Positions 13,198 through 14,955 of a stretch of 14,955 bases of DNA are shown one piece after another (positions within the stretch are counted from its first letter, which is position 1; each line of letters begins with the position of its first letter). The stretch comes from Scatosoma sp002474405 (lineage in GTDB: Bacteria; Bacillota; Clostridia; Christensenellales; Borkfalkiaceae). The position numbers and the translations under genes are program-made. Where the stretch lies: the NCBI GenBank assembly GCA_937892545.1, contig CALAFO010000074.1, positions 1 through 14,955 of the forward strand. The letters run 5' to 3'. A model generated the notes under the pieces. The model made no database searches, was not told where the DNA came from, and saw only the letters and a program-made list of their open reading frames with translations.

Positions 13198-14076
13198 TTA
13201 CTGTTTTTCGGTGGTAACGCCCGCCGCCGTAACGCGGTATTCGGTAACGCCCGTTACCGTTTCGCCGTCGATCTGCAGCGCGGTGGGGCGGTCGAATTTC
13301 ACCTGAATCACTTTGCCCGTTTTCACTTCCACGGCTTTTTTATGATTCACGTGCGTGCCCTTGAAAATGGAGGGGAACACCATCAGCGTTTTCAGCTTGC
13401 TTTTTCCGTGCATAATCATCACGGAAACGGTGCCGTCGTCGTTCAGGCGTTTCTGTTCGGGGGTGGGCATCATGCCGCCGCCGTAATATTTCCCGTTCAT
13501 CGTAGGCGCCAGCCATACGTTTTTATAGCGGAATTCTTCGCCGTCCACGTTGATCACCGCGTTTACCGGCTTAAAGTGGAAGAGCAACCCTTTGATGGCG
13601 ATGCCCGTATAAGAAATTTTCTTGTCCGGCGCCTCGCGGTGCAGTCTGTCGCCCGTTTCGCAGCAGTAGCCGTCGATGCCGAAGCCTACGTTGTTTAAAA
13701 ACTTGCAGGTTTTGCCGTTTACGGCAACCGTGGGAAGGTTTACGATGTACGGATTGATTGCGCACGGTTCGTTTCCTTCTTTCCCTTCCGCCACGTCGCG
13801 GTAAAAATCGTTGCCGTTGCCCGTGGGGTAGTACAGAATTTCGTTTTCGGGGATAAACGGAATGGAATTCACGAATTTATTCAGCGTTCCGTCGCCACCG
13901 CACAGCACGATTTTATCGTCTTTTGCAAGATTCTTGAAAAGTTTGTCCAGCGCGCCTTCCTCCGTAACGTCCGAAAATTCGGCGTCCTTTCCTTCAAACA
14001 GCTTTTTCGCCTGTTCGAAGCCGTTATCCTCCTTGCCCAGCCCGGCCAGCGGGTTGTACAATACGCGGTATTTCAT
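13198..14076 (-). CDS. Diacylglycerol/lipid kinase-family protein (DAGK_cat)
   Basis: This protein of 292 residues, counted from MKYRVLYNPLAG, belongs to the DAGK_cat/YegS-like lipid kinase family. The nucleotide-binding motif is GGDGT (60-64), and the phosphate-binding PTGNGND follows at 84-90. NNVGFGIDG (128-136), MNGKYYGGGM (193-202) and QIDGE (268-272) also match the family. Known members phosphorylate diacylglycerol or related lipids at the inner membrane face; the exact substrate here is not shown. The inner ATG at 14076 is chosen because it begins the domain and has GGAGG upstream, whereas the frame extension to 14226 runs over the promoter region. It is transcribed away from the TetR-family regulator and precedes the ABC exporter genes. 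Confidence 0.85.
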   Translation of the reverse strand: MKYRVLYNPLAGLGKEDNGFEQAKKLFEGKDAEFSDVTEEGALDKLFKNLAKDDKIVLCGGDGTLNKFVNSIPFIPENEILYYPTGNGNDFYRDVAEGKEGNEPCAINPYIVNLPTVAVNGKTCKFLNNVGFGIDGYCCETGDRLHREAPDKKISYTGIAIKGLLFHFKPVNAVINVDGEEFRYKNVWLAPTMNGKYYGGGMMPTPEQKRLNDDGTVSVMIMHGKSKLKTLMVFPSIFKGTHVNHKKAVEVKTGKVIQVKFDRPTALQIDGETVTGVTEYRVTAAGVTTEKQ

Positions 14077-14150
14077 CCTTGGTGTTTCCTCCGGTGTTTT
14101 TCGCCGTAAAAATTTCAACGGGTAATTTTCAAAAAATTGTTTGAACACTG

Positions 14151-14180
14151 TTGACTTTCTTTCGACATATGTATTATAAT
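14151..14180 (+). promoter_or_regulatory. Promoter of the TetR-family regulator
   Basis: TTGACT (14151-14156) and a perfect TATAAT (14175-14180) are separated by 18 bases. Transcription would begin near 14187, leaving a leader of about 100 bases to the ATG at 14288. A repressor-like site overlaps the -35 box (see the operator entry). Confidence 0.8.
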
Positions 14181-14207
14181 ATAAAAAACAGAAAAAATAA
14201 AGCACAA
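14173..14207 (-). promoter_or_regulatory. Possible divergent promoter of the kinase/exporter block
   Basis: On the minus strand, TTGTGC (14207-14202) and TATATT (14183-14178) are separated by 18 bases. A further TATAAT overlaps at 14178-14173. It would give a leader of about 100 bases to the kinase ATG at 14076 and overlaps the plus-strand promoter, so both could be controlled together. Confidence 0.45.
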
Positions 14208-14287
14208 TAAAAGCTTCACTGTTCAAATTTTAACACTGTAGCTATATTTTGTGCAAAAAGTCGTAAAAAAAGAGGGATTATCGGGCT

Positions 14288-14893
14288 ATGAAGGTGCAGA
14301 ATTTAAACAGCTCTTCCAAAAAAACGAAGAAAATCATCAAAAGCGTGTTTGCCGAAATGCTTTCCGAAAAGCGGGAACTTTCCAAAATTTCGGTAAGTGA
14401 GCTTTGTTCGCGCGCGGAAATTTCGCGCGGCGCGTTCTATTCGCATTACGACGATATTTACGGCGTGGCGGAAGATTACGAAAACGAGCTGATCGATATG
14501 TTTTTCGATAACGCGCGCCTGTTATCGCCCTCCACCGTAGAACAATTCGTCGATTCGCTGTTCGATTATATCCGTAAAAACGACGAAAATTACAAGCTGT
14601 TGTGCTGCTCCAACGATTTTCTTTTCACGGCGAAAAAACTCACGGCAATCGCTTCGAACAAATTTCTGGAACTTTGCTACAATTCGCCGTATCTTGTCAA
14701 CCGCGAAAATCTGGAACTGGAAATCAACGTGTTCATCGAAGGGCTGTTCTGCGAATACGTCAGATACTGCCGCGGATATTCCGCCGTGCTGTTAGACGAT
14801 TTGTACGCGTTCACGCGCAAGTGGGTGGCAAGTTTTTCCGCCCGCCGTTTTGTAAAACCCGAAGAAAGCGCGAAAAACGAAGAAGACAGATAA
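14288..14893 (+). CDS. TetR/AcrR-family transcriptional regulator
   Basis: This 201-residue protein has an N-terminal TetR-type DNA-binding domain (about 12-60). The helix-turn-helix is ISVSELCSRAEISRGAFYSHY (34-54, with Ser46, Arg47 and Tyr51 prominent), followed by the usual DDIYGVAEDYENELI link. The C-terminal ligand-binding part (65-190) is helical, with several cysteines, and I cannot assign a ligand. Members repress their own and neighbouring genes until a ligand binds. It lies divergent to the lipid kinase and ABC exporter genes, so control of that block is likely by position. GAGGG lies about 12 bases before the ATG, a rather long spacing. Confidence 0.9.
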   Translation: MKVQNLNSSSKKTKKIIKSVFAEMLSEKRELSKISVSELCSRAEISRGAFYSHYDDIYGVAEDYENELIDMFFDNARLLSPSTVEQFVDSLFDYIRKNDENYKLLCCSNDFLFTAKKLTAIASNKFLELCYNSPYLVNRENLELEINVFIEGLFCEYVRYCRGYSAVLLDDLYAFTRKWVASFSARRFVKPEESAKNEEDR

Positions 14894-14910
14894 AAGATAG
14901 ATGATGAATT

Positions 14911-14955
14911 GTCAAGCTAAGTGCAACACTTAGAGAGAAAAAAGTTAAATAAATC
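14911..14955. mobile_element. Possible end of an IS30-family insertion sequence at the contig edge
   Basis: A perfect inverted repeat, CTAAGTG (14917-14923) and CACTTAG (14927-14933), lies within TTGTCAAG followed by CTAAGTGCAACACTTAG. Read on the minus strand it gives AAGTGTTGCACTT followed by AGCTTGACAA, a pattern I associate with IS30-family terminal repeats. No transposase is visible because the window ends here. A contig ending at a repeat is common. Confidence 0.35.

Larger units (their letters stand above)
14141..14243. promoter_or_regulatory. Three related operator-like sites in the divergent region
   Basis: CACTGT occurs three times: at 14146-14151 within TTGAACACTGTTGAC, at 14217-14222 within CACTGTTCAA, and at 14234-14239 within TAACACTGTAG. 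All three are partial copies of a palindrome of the form TTGAACA-C-TGTTCAA; the first matches 13 of 15 positions. The first overlaps the -35 box of the regulator's promoter, and the other two lie in its leader, flanking the possible divergent promoter. The layout fits binding by the adjacent TetR-family protein. Confidence 0.5.

Noticed and set aside
12539..13306. Plus-strand open frame of 255 codons
   Set aside because: It lies antisense to an ABC ATPase with complete motifs, extends into the kinase gene end, and has no ribosome binding site or recognisable product.
14077..14226. Longer start for the lipid kinase gene, adding 50 residues
   Set aside because: The extension reads through the divergent promoter region, has no ribosome binding site and gives an AT-driven peptide; the inner ATG begins the conserved domain.
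1..14955. tRNA, rRNA, CRISPR array or riboswitch
   Set aside because: I saw no tRNA-like cloverleaf, no regularly spaced direct repeats and no recognisable riboswitch core in the intergenic regions, though a covariance search would be more sensitive.

Overview
The window looks like a contig from an uncultured, probably anaerobic, Clostridia-type Firmicute. The evidence is strong AGGAGG-type ribosome binding sites, TTGACA/TATAAT-type promoters, short tight operons, and protein families typical of gut Firmicutes (CmpB-type membrane protein, 2-aminothiazoline-carboxylate-hydrolase-like proteins, fused cupins). I read this by eye from sequence alone; no searches were run.

Left edge (1-1890). Bases 1 to about 150 are richer in GC, use different codons and carry an open minus-strand reading frame that runs off the edge. 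They adjoin a fumarate reductase/succinate dehydrogenase-type flavoprotein that lacks its expected N-terminus and has no ribosome binding site. An assembly chimera or a recombination junction is likely near 150. A small SemiSWEET-like membrane protein follows, then a terminator.

Central plus-strand operon (2038-7223). One clear promoter drives seven tightly packed genes: an ATC-hydrolase-like protein, a four-helix membrane protein, a broken alpha/beta hydrolase, a leucine-carboxyl-methyltransferase-like enzyme, a BAAT/acyl-CoA-thioesterase-type hydrolase, a second ATC-hydrolase-like protein and a transglutaminase-like protein. The mix suggests processing of a small acyl, thioester or amide compound, but the substrate is unknown. 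This is the best candidate here for an undescribed pathway. A separately promoted double-cupin gene follows (7347-7985), with a TTG start and an internal ribosome binding site, and ends at a strong terminator.

Minus-strand block (14076 down to 8091). A lipid-kinase-family protein (DAGK_cat) is followed by two ABC ATPases, one ABC-2 permease with a large extracytoplasmic domain, a TerB-like protein and a CmpB-family membrane protein, and the block ends at a terminator. A TetR-family regulator (14288-14893, plus) lies divergent to it. The shared intergenic region has promoter sequences and three related CACTGT-containing sites, so TetR control of itself and of the kinase/exporter block is a reasonable inference.

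Right edge (14911-14955). An inverted repeat next to the contig end resembles the terminal sequence of IS30-family elements, which could explain why the contig stops there. No tRNA, rRNA or CRISPR was seen.
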